A DNA stretch of 64,000 bases from Paenibacillus sp. USDA918EY (GCF_009870825.1 NZ_WTWY01000010.1:62001-126000); one strand, 5' to 3'. Counted from the first letter of the stretch, positions 26,997-35,331 are shown. Translations and numbers: made by a program. The notes: generated from the letters alone by a model not told the origin.

Positions 26997-27027
26997 CAAA
27001 GCCAATTTCACCTTTTCACCCGTGTAA

Positions 27028-27825
27028 TCACCGGCCGATCGGAACCATCAACCGCTGGCGATTGCGGAATACGGCCCATTCCCGGTAACCGATTTCATAC
27101 AAATGGCTGGCGACGGCTGCGAAATGCTCGCCTACCCGTTCGGGTTCATGCGCATCAGAGCCGAAAGTCACCTTCACCCCATAATGGAGCGCCCGTTCCA
27201 GCAAATCCCCATCCGGCACCCAAAGATCGTCGGACGAATTGATTTCGATCGCGACATCGCTTTCCGCAATCGCCTTGAGCATGACATCGGCGGCTTCCGT
27301 GCGAATCTCCGGGTAGCCTTTGAAGTAACGGTTCAAAGAATCCACATGCCCCAAAATGTCATACAAGCCGCATTTCGCCGACTGGGCGACATAAGCATAA
27401 AACAAATTTTTCACTTCCAATTTCCCTGCCGCGGTCAAACCTTCCCAATACGCCGAGTCATAAATGCCGATGCCGGCGAACTCATGCACGGAGCCGATAA
27501 CATAATCAAAAGGATAAGATGTAATCACCGAGCGGTACAAGTCCAGATGCTCCGGCAAAAAATCGGCTTCGATGCCAAGCAGCACCTCAATTTTTCCTCG
27601 ATATTCTTCCTTTAGCTTTAATACCTCCTCAATATAGACGGGAAACTCCGATTTCGCCATGCTCCCGTCCGGGGAAGAATGGTCTTCGTCAGATGCGAAA
27701 AACGGGGTATGGTCCGAGATGCCGATCATATCCAGCCCCTGGCCGATGGCCGCGTCAATGTAGTCTCTCACCGAACCGACCGCGTGTCCGCAGCGCTCAT
27801 GATGGGTATGAAAATCAAATTTCAT
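27028..27825 (-). CDS. Histidinol-phosphatase-like PHP protein (HisK/HisJ family)
   Basis: A 265-residue PHP phosphatase. Motifs are DFHTHHERCGHA (with the extra His/Cys typical of HisJ/HisK), IGISDHTPFF, GIEADFLPEH, VIGSVHEFAG, DILGHVDSLNRY, IEINSSDD and FGSDAHEPERVG. Family members remove phosphate from L-histidinol phosphate in histidine synthesis. GGAGGG lies five bases before the ATG. No other his gene is nearby, so it is either an isolated pathway gene or a relative with another substrate. Confidence 0.82.
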   Translation of the reverse strand: MKFDFHTHHERCGHAVGSVRDYIDAAIGQGLDMIGISDHTPFFASDEDHSSPDGSMAKSEFPVYIEEVLKLKEEYRGKIEVLLGIEADFLPEHLDLYRSVITSYPFDYVIGSVHEFAGIGIYDSAYWEGLTAAGKLEVKNLFYAYVAQSAKCGLYDILGHVDSLNRYFKGYPEIRTEAADVMLKAIAESDVAIEINSSDDLWVPDGDLLERALHYGVKVTFGSDAHEPERVGEHFAAVASHLYEIGYREWAVFRNRQRLMVPIGR

Positions 27826-27901
27826 CGAATCCCTCCGGTAGTTGATTAATCACTACAAAATTAAAGTTAGCCTTGGCCATCCGTTACTTCCCTTGTTGCC
27901 G

Positions 27902-27965
27902 CAAAAAAACACCTCCAAGGTTGTCTCCATATCCTGCGACATGGTTGTATTTTCTTGAAGGTGTT
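27902..27965 (-). terminator. Terminator of the MFS exporter gene
   Basis: A 12-bp stem (27908-27919 with 27954-27965, one G-U pair) encloses a 34-base loop; on the minus strand seven T follow. The long loop is unusual for a simple terminator. Confidence 0.6.
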
Positions 27966-28086
27966 TTCATTTGTCTCACTCTATGGGGTCAGTCCGTAAT
28001 TCAAGGTGCTTTTTAATACCGGACGCCATTCGTCCGTAAGCTCATTATACATGAACGAAAGTCATAGGGAATCGTTTTTGTTTTTG

Positions 28087-29265
28087 TCAGTTCTCCAATG
28101 TCTGTTCTTCAAATGCGGACCGGCGGCGCATCGTCAAAGAAAACACGGCCGGTATAATCCCAAGGGCGACCCCTATTCCGCCCAGCCATCCTGCTGCTGT
28201 TAAAGAGATGCTGTCCACAATAATGCCCCCGATGACGGCCCCTGCGGCCATGCCCAACTGCACTATGGAGTTGTTCAAGCTTAAGATGATCCCCGAAGCC
28301 TGGGGAGCCATGCCGATCAAGTACACTTGTTGAACCGGACCCGTCGACCAGGCAAAGAAGGACCACAGCATCAGCAACGGAAGCACAAGCATGGAGGAAT
28401 GGGAAAACGCCGTCAGCAAAAATAAGATGCCGGAGTGAAAGAGCAAACCTCCGATCATCGTGCGGGGGATCCCCCATTTGTCTGCGCCGTAGCCGCCAAC
28501 CTGGGAGCCAAGGAGACTGGCCAGCCCAAATGCAAACAGCCCGATGCTTACCATCCGTTCGCTCATTCCCGTAATAGTCAGAAGAAACGGTGTGATATAG
28601 GTATACAGAATCGTATATCCGAAGATCCAGAAAAAGCTGATGGACAGCGCGACGGAGATCCGGGGTGATTTGAATAAGGCAAGCTGTTTCCGAATAGGAA
28701 CGGGAGCCTCTCCCTCCGATTTGGGAATCGCCAGCAGAAGGACAATCATGGCAATCAAACTGAGCACGCCGACCCCCGTGAAAATGATTTTCCAGTCATA
28801 CGAGCCCGCAATGAGCCTTCCGAGCGGAACCCCCAGAATGAGCGCGAGATTAAAACCTAAGAGAACGGTGGCGATCGAACCGCCCTGCTTGCCAGGATGC
28901 GCAATCTTGGCCGCAACGGTAAGGGCGACAACCATGAAGACCCCGGTGCTGATCGCCAAAATAATTCTTGCCCCCATCAGCATGCCGTAACCGCTCGATG
29001 TGATGGTGATCAGGTTCCCTATGAAAAACAAACCCAAAGCCGACAGCATCAGCTTCTTCCGATCCATTCTTGCCGTGAGTGCAATCAGAATCGGAGTGCC
29101 GATCGCATAGGCAAGCGAGTAGACCGTAATCAGTTGGCCGGCTGCCGCTACCGACACGCCAACGTCCTTTGCAAGCATATCCAATATGCCGGCAATCACG
29201 AATTCAGAGGTTCCGACTAAAAAGCTGGCAATGGCCAATATATAAATTTTCCATTTGTTACCCAA
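28087..29265 (-). CDS. MFS transporter, DHA1 family (AraJ/YdhP-like exporter)
   Basis: A 392-residue membrane transporter with 12 hydrophobic segments. SFLVGTSEFVIAGILDMLAK is the signature start of the AraJ/YdhP/SotB branch, and LTARMDRKKLMLSALGLFFI contains the loop 2-3 DRKK motif. It starts at TTG (29265) with AGGAGAG seven bases upstream. A copy of the putative ArsR operator (29296-29311) lies in its leader, and the LLM oxidoreductase and ArsR gene follow on the same strand. It may export the compound sensed by the ArsR protein. Confidence 0.85.
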   Translation of the reverse strand: MGNKWKIYILAIASFLVGTSEFVIAGILDMLAKDVGVSVAAAGQLITVYSLAYAIGTPILIALTARMDRKKLMLSALGLFFIGNLITITSSGYGMLMGARIILAISTGVFMVVALTVAAKIAHPGKQGGSIATVLLGFNLALILGVPLGRLIAGSYDWKIIFTGVGVLSLIAMIVLLLAIPKSEGEAPVPIRKQLALFKSPRISVALSISFFWIFGYTILYTYITPFLLTITGMSERMVSIGLFAFGLASLLGSQVGGYGADKWGIPRTMIGGLLFHSGILFLLTAFSHSSMLVLPLLMLWSFFAWSTGPVQQVYLIGMAPQASGIILSLNNSIVQLGMAAGAVIGGIIVDSISLTAAGWLGGIGVALGIIPAVFSLTMRRRSAFEEQTLEN

Positions 29266-29295
29266 ATTGTTTCTCTCCTCTTTTTCATTTTCACA

Positions 29296-29311
29296 GTTCT
29301 AAATCTGTGGA
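29296..29311. promoter_or_regulatory. Putative ArsR operator, copy 1
   Basis: TTCTAAATCTGTGGAA (29297-29312 within one base) is the weakest of three similar imperfect inverted repeats; it lies about 32 bases upstream of the MFS start. Confidence 0.35.
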
Positions 29312-29367
29312 ACTCCTAGTTAAAAAAAATGAAGCCCTACCCTCCGGCAACTTCCCACCCGATCAGG

Positions 29368-30441
29368 TCACTTCGCTCTATCCGTACGGCTTGATGCTTG
29401 ACGGCCGAGCTCTTTACGGACGATCGGCGCTACCTTGGTGCCAAGCAGCTCGATTGTTCGCAGCAATTCGCGATGAGGCAGCGTGCTGAAATCCACGTAC
29501 ATAAGGAATCGGGTCAGGCCCAGGTTCTTGCGCAGCAGCAAGATTTTCTCCGCCACATATTCAGGGTCCCCGACATAAAGAGCGCCATGAAGGCTGCAGG
29601 ATGCATCGTATGAGTCGCGTGTATAAGGGGACCAACCGCGTTCACGTCCAATCCGGTTCATTTGGGCGGCCATCACGGGGTAATACCGATCTGTCGCCTC
29701 TTGTGTCGTATCGGCTATAAAGCCATGCGAGTGCGTAGCAATCTGCAGCTGGTTTGGATCATGCCCGGCTTTCACGGCCGCTTCTTTATAAAGCTCCACC
29801 AAGGGGGCAAATCGCTGCGGCGGTCCGCCAAGGATGGAGAAGATAACCGGAAGTCCCAGCAAGCCTGCCCGAATGGCTGAGTCCGGACTGCCGCCCGTGC
29901 CGATCCAGACCGGTAAAGGCTGCTGCACGGCACGAGGATAGACGCCCATATTGTCAATCGCAGGACGATGTCCGCCGCGCCATGTCACCCGCTCCGAAGC
30001 GCGGATCTTGAGCAGCAGTTCCAGCTTCTCTTCGAACAATTCCTCGTAATTCTTCAAGTCATAGCCGAACAGCGGAAACGATTCGATGAACGAGCCTCGT
30101 CCGGCCATGATCTCAGCCCGCCCGTTCGACAGTCCGTCAAGCGTCGCAAAGTTCTGATATACCCGCACTGGGTCATCCGAAGACAACACCGTCACCGCGC
30201 TCGAGAATCGGATGTTCTTCGTTGTCGCCGCAGCGGCAGCCAATATGACGGCTGGCGACGAGCTTGTATAGTCGATACGGTGATGCTCGCCGATGGCAAA
30301 AACGTCAAGGCCGACTTGATCTGCCAATTGGATCTCTTCGATTGCTTGACGCAGCCGCTCGGCAGGTGAGACGCCCCCTTCGGGATCTGCATGAAGAAAC
30401 GTACTGATGCCAATCTCCATCGTTTTTGCTTGGTTGCTCAT
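29368..30441 (-). CDS. LLM class flavin-dependent oxidoreductase
   Basis: A 357-residue luciferase-like monooxygenase family protein. Characteristic stretches are EIGISTFLHADPEGG, DVFAIGEHHRIDYTSSSP, NIRFSSAVTVLSSDDPVRVY and GRAEIMAGRGSFIESFPLFG. It uses reduced flavin (FMN or F420) to oxidise a small molecule. I chose the ATG at 30441, with AAAGGAGAG seven bases upstream. It lies between the MFS exporter and the ArsR regulator on the same strand, each with its own operator-like repeat, so the three probably respond to one signal. Confidence 0.88.
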   Translation of the reverse strand: MSNQAKTMEIGISTFLHADPEGGVSPAERLRQAIEEIQLADQVGLDVFAIGEHHRIDYTSSSPAVILAAAAATTKNIRFSSAVTVLSSDDPVRVYQNFATLDGLSNGRAEIMAGRGSFIESFPLFGYDLKNYEELFEEKLELLLKIRASERVTWRGGHRPAIDNMGVYPRAVQQPLPVWIGTGGSPDSAIRAGLLGLPVIFSILGGPPQRFAPLVELYKEAAVKAGHDPNQLQIATHSHGFIADTTQEATDRYYPVMAAQMNRIGRERGWSPYTRDSYDASCSLHGALYVGDPEYVAEKILLLRKNLGLTRFLMYVDFSTLPHRELLRTIELLGTKVAPIVRKELGRQASSRTDRAK

Positions 30442-30502
30442 AAGTATTCTCTCCTTTTTCATAGGGAATAGAGGATGACTCGTACACTCGCCAATTCCTC
30501 AG

Positions 30503-30518
30503 TTCTAGAACTATAGAA
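30503..30518. promoter_or_regulatory. Putative ArsR operator, copy 2
   Basis: TTCTAGAACTATAGAA is an inverted repeat with 5-bp arms (TTCTA/TAGAA); AGTTCTAGAACT within it is also a perfect palindrome. It lies about 62 bases upstream of the LLM oxidoreductase ATG and just after the ArsR gene. Confidence 0.45.
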
Positions 30519-30535
30519 ATGATATTCAAAAAAAA

Positions 30536-30814
30536 TTACGCCAACAAATAAGGCGCAAATTTTTCCGCCACTTCCCGATTGACGTTATAGTGAATATACG
30601 ATCCGCTTTTGCGGGAATCAATCAGGCCGGAATCCGTCAACTGCTTCAGATGATGCGACAGCGTTGAGCCTGCAACCGATTCAAGCTTCTCACCGATGGC
30701 CGTGAAGCATAAATTGCTTTCTTTCGAGAGCAGCAAAGCGATTTTGAGCCGGGTAGGTTCCCCCAAAGCTTTATATACCTTAACGGCTTGCATATCCACT
30801 TGATGATCTTCCAT
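30536..30814 (-). CDS. ArsR family winged-helix repressor
   Basis: A 92-residue DNA-binding regulator. AVKVYKALGEPTRLKIALLL opens the winged helix, AGSTLSHHLKQLTDSGLIDS is the recognition helix and wing, and YIHYNVN follows. It has no CxC metal motif of the ArsR/SmtB sensors; only one Cys (LCF) is present, so the signal may be a redox or organic compound. I chose the ATG at 30814, eight bases after AGGAGG; an in-frame GTG nine bases upstream overlaps that site. Confidence 0.88.
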   Translation of the reverse strand: MEDHQVDMQAVKVYKALGEPTRLKIALLLSKESNLCFTAIGEKLESVAGSTLSHHLKQLTDSGLIDSRKSGSYIHYNVNREVAEKFAPYLLA

Positions 30815-30843
30815 GATGATCACCTCCTCCTTCTATTCCGCAG

Positions 30844-30859
30844 TTCTATAACTATCGAA
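30844..30859. promoter_or_regulatory. Putative ArsR operator, copy 3
   Basis: TTCTATAACTATCGAA is an inverted repeat (TTC-x-ATA / TAT-x-GAA) 30 bases upstream of the ArsR ATG, suited to autoregulation. Confidence 0.45.
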
Positions 30860-30935
30860 ATCAAGTTTAACATCATGCCGTTCGAAAGTAAAGGGCGTCC
30901 AGCTTGTTGATCCAAAAATGCTTGCCATTTCATTG

Positions 30936-30963
30936 AAAAAGCAGCCGGCTATTGGCCGGCTGC
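30936..30963 (-). terminator. Terminator of the SigJ-like gene
   Basis: A perfect 9-bp stem (GCAGCCGGC with GCCGGCTGC) has a 5-base loop; on the minus strand TTTTT follows. It lies directly after the sigma factor stop. Confidence 0.8.
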
Positions 30964-30968
30964 GCATC

Positions 30969-31859
30969 TTATAAATCATTCAACACAGCCAGGTCGAGCC
31001 GGCGAAGGCGTGACCGATCAGCAATCATTTCGATTCCGGTGATCTTGCCTCCTGCAACGGTGAATTCGAGTACGAAGAGTATTTGACCGCGAGGAGCCAC
31101 AACGGCGCCAACGGATCCGTTTACGAGCACCAGCCGCGCGCCCTGAGCCCGCCCTGCGAATTGATTGGCCACAGTTTGAGATCCGCGAACAACAGGCGTA
31201 TTGGCGGCAGGCACAAATGCAGTGTCGTTCCGGAGTAAAACATTCGGGTCTAATACCGTGAGAAGTTTTTCAAAGTCTCCGTTACGTGACGCAACAAGAA
31301 ACGCATCGACTAGCTCCCGTTTTTGCCTGTGCTCCGCTGTTTCCGATGATGAATCGGCCCCCTGAACCCGGCGGCGTGCGCGGCTTGCAAGCTGTCTTGC
31401 CGCGGCCTCGTTACGCCCAATAATCGGAGCGATCTCAGAGAAAGACAAGGCGAATACATCGTGCAGCACGAATGCAATGCGTTCGGCAGGATTTAATCTT
31501 TGGAGTACGACAAGCATCGCAAGGCCGACAGAATCGGCCATCAGCGCTTCGTGCTCGGGATCGCTACCGTCCCGGCGGCTAGTTACCGGTTCAGGAATAT
31601 TAACCGTCGCAAGCTCCTCCCGCCGCGATTTGCGAGCCCGAAGCATATCAAAACAAACCCTCGAAACGATGGTGGTCAGCCATCCCCCCATATTCTCGAT
31701 GCTGCTAGAGTCAGAGCGGCTAAGTCGTATCCATGACTCCTGCAAAGCATCCTCTGCTTCGCTTAGAGATCCGAGCATCCGGTATGCCACCGCCTGCAGG
31801 TGATTCCGATGCGCCTCGAATTGTTCCACCAGCCAATTGTGATCGTTCAAAGTCCACAT
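30969..31859 (-). CDS. SigJ-like ECF sigma factor with SnoaL-type C-terminus
   Basis: A 296-residue RNA polymerase sigma factor. Region 2 reads LQAVAYRMLGSLSEAEDALQ and ESWIRLSRSD. Region 4 reads LNPAERIAFVLHDVFALSFS and EIAPIIGRNEAAARQLASRA. A C-terminal SnoaL/NTF2-like domain of about 110 residues (DAFLVASRNGDFEKLLTVLD) replaces a separate anti-sigma factor, as in ECF41-type sigma factors, where it modulates activity. I chose the ATG at 31859 after GGAAGGA; the upstream extension is not family-like. Typical ECF41 genes sit beside a small carboxymuconolactone decarboxylase or DoxX target; none is visible here. Confidence 0.85.
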   Translation of the reverse strand: MWTLNDHNWLVEQFEAHRNHLQAVAYRMLGSLSEAEDALQESWIRLSRSDSSSIENMGGWLTTIVSRVCFDMLRARKSRREELATVNIPEPVTSRRDGSDPEHEALMADSVGLAMLVVLQRLNPAERIAFVLHDVFALSFSEIAPIIGRNEAAARQLASRARRRVQGADSSSETAEHRQKRELVDAFLVASRNGDFEKLLTVLDPNVLLRNDTAFVPAANTPVVRGSQTVANQFAGRAQGARLVLVNGSVGAVVAPRGQILFVLEFTVAGGKITGIEMIADRSRLRRLDLAVLNDL

Positions 31860-32055
31860 TCCTTCCTTCGTTTCGTCTTTATTACTATGTCGAATCAAAC
31901 CCAGCAGATGTGACGGAGTTGTAGGAAAACTGCAATTCCATGACTCATGTTTTTTCGGCTCTTCGGAAAATGTGGTTGAAAACTGTTTAATAACATGGTG
32001 TTGCATGATCGGATTATATGGTTGAAATGTCCTATATTATTGTTCAACTCATTCT

Positions 32056-32080
32056 AACTATGACGTTAGTTGTCGTAGTT
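32056..32080. repeat. Inverted repeat in SigJ/DHFR divergent promoter region
   Basis: AACTATGAC and GTCGTAGTT (8 of 9 pair) flank 7 bases. It lies in the 328-bp gap (31860-32187) between the divergent SigJ-like and DHFR-like genes and could be an operator; no matching regulator is adjacent. Confidence 0.35.
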
Positions 32081-32187
32081 TCGTCGTATGATGGAGTTGA
32101 TGGAAATGAATAATACGCTTGAATGGAGTTTAACTGTTTCTACATCTGACATTAAGAAATTAACGATAATAGAAAGCGGGGAAATTG

Positions 32188-32730
32188 ATGAAAAACGAAG
32201 TCATTCTTTATATTGCCGCAAGCCTTGATGGGTATATCGCAAGTGAAGATAACAAGCTTGATTTTCTTTATGAAACACCTGATCCACAGCCCGATTATGG
32301 CTTTGATCGGCTGTATTCGTCGATAAACACGATCATTATGGGGAGAGCAACCTACGAATATATCAAAAAGCATTCACAAGGCCAATGGAAGTATGCTGCG
32401 AAAAAGTGCTACGTATATACGCGCGACCCGAATCGTTTCTCCAATAATGAAGTGTCATTCGTCAATACCCCTGTTGATGAACTTGTAAAACAAATATGGG
32501 CAGATCGGCCAGGGAATATATGGCTGATGGGTGGCGGAGTGATCATTCGTGAGTTTCTAAATAAGAATCTGATTGACTTGTACGATATCTACTATTTGCC
32601 TACGCTATTAGGGAATGGGGTTCAGCTCTTTCCCCAAGGATTTTCTAAAGTAAATTTACTTTTAGAAAGTTGCAGCAAAGTCGGTGATAGTGATGTTCTA
32701 AGGGTAGTTTATCGCAAAAAAAATGATTGA
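32188..32730 (+). CDS. Dihydrofolate reductase family protein (RibD C-terminal-like)
   Basis: A 180-residue NADPH-dependent reductase-like protein. EVILYIAASLDGYIASEDNK is the classic opening, INTIIMGRATYEYIKK holds the cofactor-binding GR-x-T motif, and GNIWLMGGGVIIREFLNKNL completes the fold. Members of this branch (YyaP/YwjB type) are not essential folate enzymes and their substrates are mostly unknown. The ATG at 32188 follows GGGG at 32174; a TTG directly precedes it. The gene is noticeably AT-richer than its neighbours. Confidence 0.82.
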   Translation: MKNEVILYIAASLDGYIASEDNKLDFLYETPDPQPDYGFDRLYSSINTIIMGRATYEYIKKHSQGQWKYAAKKCYVYTRDPNRFSNNEVSFVNTPVDELVKQIWADRPGNIWLMGGGVIIREFLNKNLIDLYDIYYLPTLLGNGVQLFPQGFSKVNLLLESCSKVGDSDVLRVVYRKKND

Positions 32731-32940
32731 AAGTTGTTCAATGGTGAGCGTAGTGACCTTTTCATAACGACATTTCCACCTTGAATCCCCGTTTTTTCTC
32801 ATCAAAAAAATGTTCGCCATTTCCGTCACGTTTCCTTCGTGCCTTACGACATGGTTAGTGACAAGGAATACCGGTCCATGCGAAAGAAGATTCTCTGCCG
32901 GTTGTCCGTCGCAAACATGTATACCAAGGAGATGATTGTT

Positions 32941-33366
32941 GTGAGTACGAGTTTGATCCCTTTTCTTGAAATGAATGGAAATGCAAATGAGGCCATCGAT
33001 TTATATGTGAAGGCGCTGGATGCCAAGGTCACCTATATGCTCCGGTACGGAGATTTGCCGGAAAATCCGGAGGCTCCTCTGCCGCCTGAAAAGAAGGATT
33101 GGGTGAATTACGCCGTCTTGAAAATCGGTGATTCCGAACTGCAGATTTCCGACCATGTTACCGGAAGCACCTACGAGAAAGGGACGCAAATCACCATCGT
33201 TGTTCAAACCAATGACAAAGAAAAAGCGACCCGATATTTCGAAGCATTAAAGCAAGGCGGTCAAGTGAACCAGCCGCTGCAAGCCAGTTTCTTCAGCCCC
33301 GCTTACGGCAACGTTACGGATAAATTCGGCATCACGTTCCGGATCCTTACTAAAGGACGTCAGTGA
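32941..33366 (+). CDS. VOC family protein (PhnB-like)
   Basis: A 141-residue glyoxalase-fold protein. LIPFLEMNGNANEAIDLYVK opens the fold, LKIGDSELQISDHV closes the first module, and SFFSPAYGNVTDKFGITFRI closes the second. Each half is present, so it is probably intact and dimeric. PhnB-like proteins bind a metal or small molecule, and the function of the group is unclear. I chose the GTG at 32941, which has AAGGAG nine bases upstream; upstream codons do not look coding. Confidence 0.8.
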   Translation: MSTSLIPFLEMNGNANEAIDLYVKALDAKVTYMLRYGDLPENPEAPLPPEKKDWVNYAVLKIGDSELQISDHVTGSTYEKGTQITIVVQTNDKEKATRYFEALKQGGQVNQPLQASFFSPAYGNVTDKFGITFRILTKGRQ

Positions 33367-33415
33367 CTGCTTCAATATGTCGGCATTCCGTTAGCGGAGG
33401 ATGATAGTTGAAAAT

Positions 33416-33459
33416 TTTAAGAAGGAGAACGCATATATTCTGTGGCTCTCCTTCTTAAA
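33416..33459. repeat. 13-bp perfect inverted repeat
   Basis: TTTAAGAAGGAGA at 33416-33428 and TCTCCTTCTTAAA at 33447-33459 form a perfect stem with an 18-base loop, 50 bases after the PhnB-like gene. There is no T-run, so it is not a standard terminator. It marks the left edge of the fragment-rich region. Confidence 0.5.
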
Positions 33460-33497
33460 TTGGTGACTCTATTATGTTAACGTAAAGGCGTCTCACC

Positions 33498-33695
33498 TCA
33501 ACCGGGCCGGAATCGCCGCTCCTGACCCGCTTCGTTCACAGGGAGCATGAGTCGCTGAGGTATACCCTTTGGAACCGTTAATGAAATAGGGACGTGAATA
33601 ATCGTAAAGGCAGTAAGGAACAACGCCGAGCTCGATAGACTGTATCCGAAGCTGTGAGCGATCGGTGGAATCCATGCGGTGACGGAATAGAATAT
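33498..33695 (-). pseudogene. Fragment of a CynX/YeaN-type MFS permease
   Basis: The minus frame reads IFYSVTAWIPPIAHSFGYSL followed by SSSALFLTAFTIIHVPISLT, which closely resembles the transmembrane segment 7-8 region of cyanate-permease-like MFS proteins. The frame is closed by a stop immediately upstream and by unrelated residues downstream. About 50 codons of a normal 400 remain. It is an internal relic of a lost transporter gene. Confidence 0.6.
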
Positions 33696-33827
33696 TTATT
33701 GTCGTTTTCGCCGCGGTGGTGCGCCCATCGTCGGGTTCCTCATGCCAAGGCGCGATGTCCAATCGCTAAAACCGGTCAATCAACGAATCAGCTTCGGTCT
33801 GTTTCTTCAGACACGTCATAGTTATTC

Positions 33828-33863
33828 AAAAAAGGCAGTCGGTCATCCAAGACCGTCTGCCTT
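33828..33863 (-). terminator. Terminator after the CBM fragment
   Basis: AAGGCAG-T-CGGTC pairs with GACCG-T-CTGCCTT around 6 bases, and TTTTTT follows on the minus strand. It is the surviving terminator of the truncated carbohydrate-active gene next to it. Confidence 0.7.
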
Positions 33864-33926
33864 ATATCTGTTCCATACCTGCCGGAATCGATTCGGCCGG
33901 CACCGACGTATTTTATCGCTCCCCGT

Positions 33927-34222
33927 TCAGTTGGGACCTGCACTAACGGAGATGCTGTCGATATCCGGTGCGTAGCCCGTCGGCTGGGAAACCAGCAACG
34001 TATTGGACCCGGCCTGCAGACGCACCGTCGTCTTCAGCGTGGCGACCGACGTCCAACCGCCGGAGCTCGGGAAGCTGAACGAAGCGCCCGCGCCGCCGTT
34101 CACGCTGAGCACAGCGGAGCGGCTTGCCTCGCCGTTCAAATAATGGATCGTCAGCGTATAGTCGCCTGCAGACGGTACCGTAATTCCGTTAAACCGCAGG
34201 GTGCCGCTGCCGTTGCCCAGGT
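33927..34222 (-). pseudogene. C-terminal fragment of a CBM6/CBM35-type carbohydrate-binding module
   Basis: The minus frame reads LGNGSGTLRFNGITVPSAGD, YTLTIHYLNGEASRSAVLSV, VRLQAGSNTLLVSQPTGYAP and ends DIDSISVSAGPN. This is the typical C-terminal half of a CBM6/35 beta-sandwich with its DID calcium-site-like end. The upstream part of the gene, including any catalytic domain, is gone: at about 34222 the sequence switches to a fragment on the other strand. A real terminator follows. Confidence 0.65.
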
Positions 34223-34225
34223 AGC

Positions 34226-34447
34226 GTATACAAGACGGATGCCTTTACCGGCGCGCCGACCCCGACGATGGAAAAAATCGGCGACGCCCTCGATGAGCTG
34301 CTCCACGACGCGATGCTCAAGATCGTCTACGGCCAGGAGCCGCTGTCCTACTTCGATCGCGTTGTCGCCAGATGGCACGAGCTGGGCGGCGACGCGATGA
34401 CCGACGAGGTGAACGCCTGGTATGCATCGCTGAGCAAGACGCGCTGA
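34226..34447 (+). pseudogene. C-terminal fragment of an LplA-type binding protein
   Basis: The plus frame reads YKTDAFTGAPTPTMEKIGDA, LDELLHDAMLKIVYGQEPLS, YFDRVVARWHELGGDAMTDE and ends VNAWYASLSKTR. This matches the last 70-75 residues of large Paenibacillus extracellular solute-binding proteins, which end with a 'GGD--T-EVN-WY' pattern. No start or signal peptide exists upstream. It is fused tail-to-tail with the CBM fragment. Confidence 0.65.
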
Positions 34448-34748
34448 GCTCGAAGTTCTTCCCGGTGCGCCCGGATTCATACCGCGGTAACGCAGGCCAG
34501 GCATTCCCCGGTGCAGCCGTACTACGCCTCAACGGGATGGATGATGACCGTACGTTTTCCAGCGCCTTATCTGATGGATGATTCTAAGCAATGTCAAGTC
34601 CATCGCCGAGAACGGCGGCTCTCTCGATTTTGATTTTTGAGCACGCTTCAGCACCAAAAGACGATCACCTTTTTAAGCATGACCGTCGGTCGCTAGGGCA
34701 AATTAAGGCCCCGGATAGCTGGATGCAGCGGCAACGCTAGCTAACGGG
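34448..34748. other. Non-coding remainder of the fragment region
   Basis: No intact gene is visible. A short plus-strand tail at 34578-34640 reads ILSNVKSIAENGGSLDFDF and a stop, which looks like the C-terminus of an unidentified secreted protein. Confidence 0.4.
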
Positions 34749-35291
34749 TTAAACCAAACTCAACTCGTTTTTCAAACGATCCAGCTGCAAAAAATGATGC
34801 CGATAATGCATCTCGACCAGCAAAAACCATTCCTTGGCGTTTAACGGCCCAAAACGCGGATGGGGGAGCTTCATTTGTTCAGGCGCCTGGCTCACAGCGG
34901 GCTCCGTACGTTTCATCCGTTCCACTACACCGCGTAGCCCTTCGATAAGCTGCTCCTTGCTCTCCGGCTGCTGCGGGGTATATTGCGGCGAAGCCGGGAC
35001 GCGGACGCGAACGGGCGGAAAACTTCCCGACTCGTATACCGTTCTGCCGATCTCGGTTTTGTCCTCCGTGGTGGTAACCGCCGCTCCGCTTCCGGCAAGG
35101 CAGTGGTCGGCATTCTGCAGCTGCATGAACTGCGCCGTTTGAATCAAATGCATAAACATTTGCCCGATGGACCATTCTTCCTCGTTCGTTTTGGCCAGCA
35201 ACGACTCCATATCGATGCGCTCCAGTTCGATCAAATACCGGTCTACCGTCGCTTCAAAATCTTGCAGTGCTTCCGCTGTACTTTTCAACAT
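34749..35291 (-). CDS. DinB family protein
   Basis: A 180-residue four-helix-bundle protein. The first helix has FEATVDRYLIELERIDMESL, the middle has EEWSIGQMFMHLIQTAQFMQ with the conserved His, and the end has EWFLLVEMHYRHHFLQLDRL with the His pair; together these are the three metal-binding His of DinB/YfiT proteins. Members include bacillithiol S-transferases and damage-inducible proteins of unknown function. AAGGGGAG lies eight bases before the ATG. It lies just downstream of a WYL regulator, behind a terminator. Confidence 0.82.
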   Translation of the reverse strand: MLKSTAEALQDFEATVDRYLIELERIDMESLLAKTNEEEWSIGQMFMHLIQTAQFMQLQNADHCLAGSGAAVTTTEDKTEIGRTVYESGSFPPVRVRVPASPQYTPQQPESKEQLIEGLRGVVERMKRTEPAVSQAPEQMKLPHPRFGPLNAKEWFLLVEMHYRHHFLQLDRLKNELSLV

Positions 35292-35331
35292 GGGAACAAC
35301 TCCCCTTCAGTGATGGATTTACTCCCACTAT

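Noticed and set aside
32091..32230. A 46-codon plus-strand leader-like frame starting ATGATGGAG before the DHFR-like gene
   Set aside because: It runs into the DHFR-like gene out of frame and has no clear ribosome site.
33493..33762. An 89-codon minus-strand frame
   Set aside because: The MFS-like similarity is in a different frame of the same strand; this frame shows no family features.
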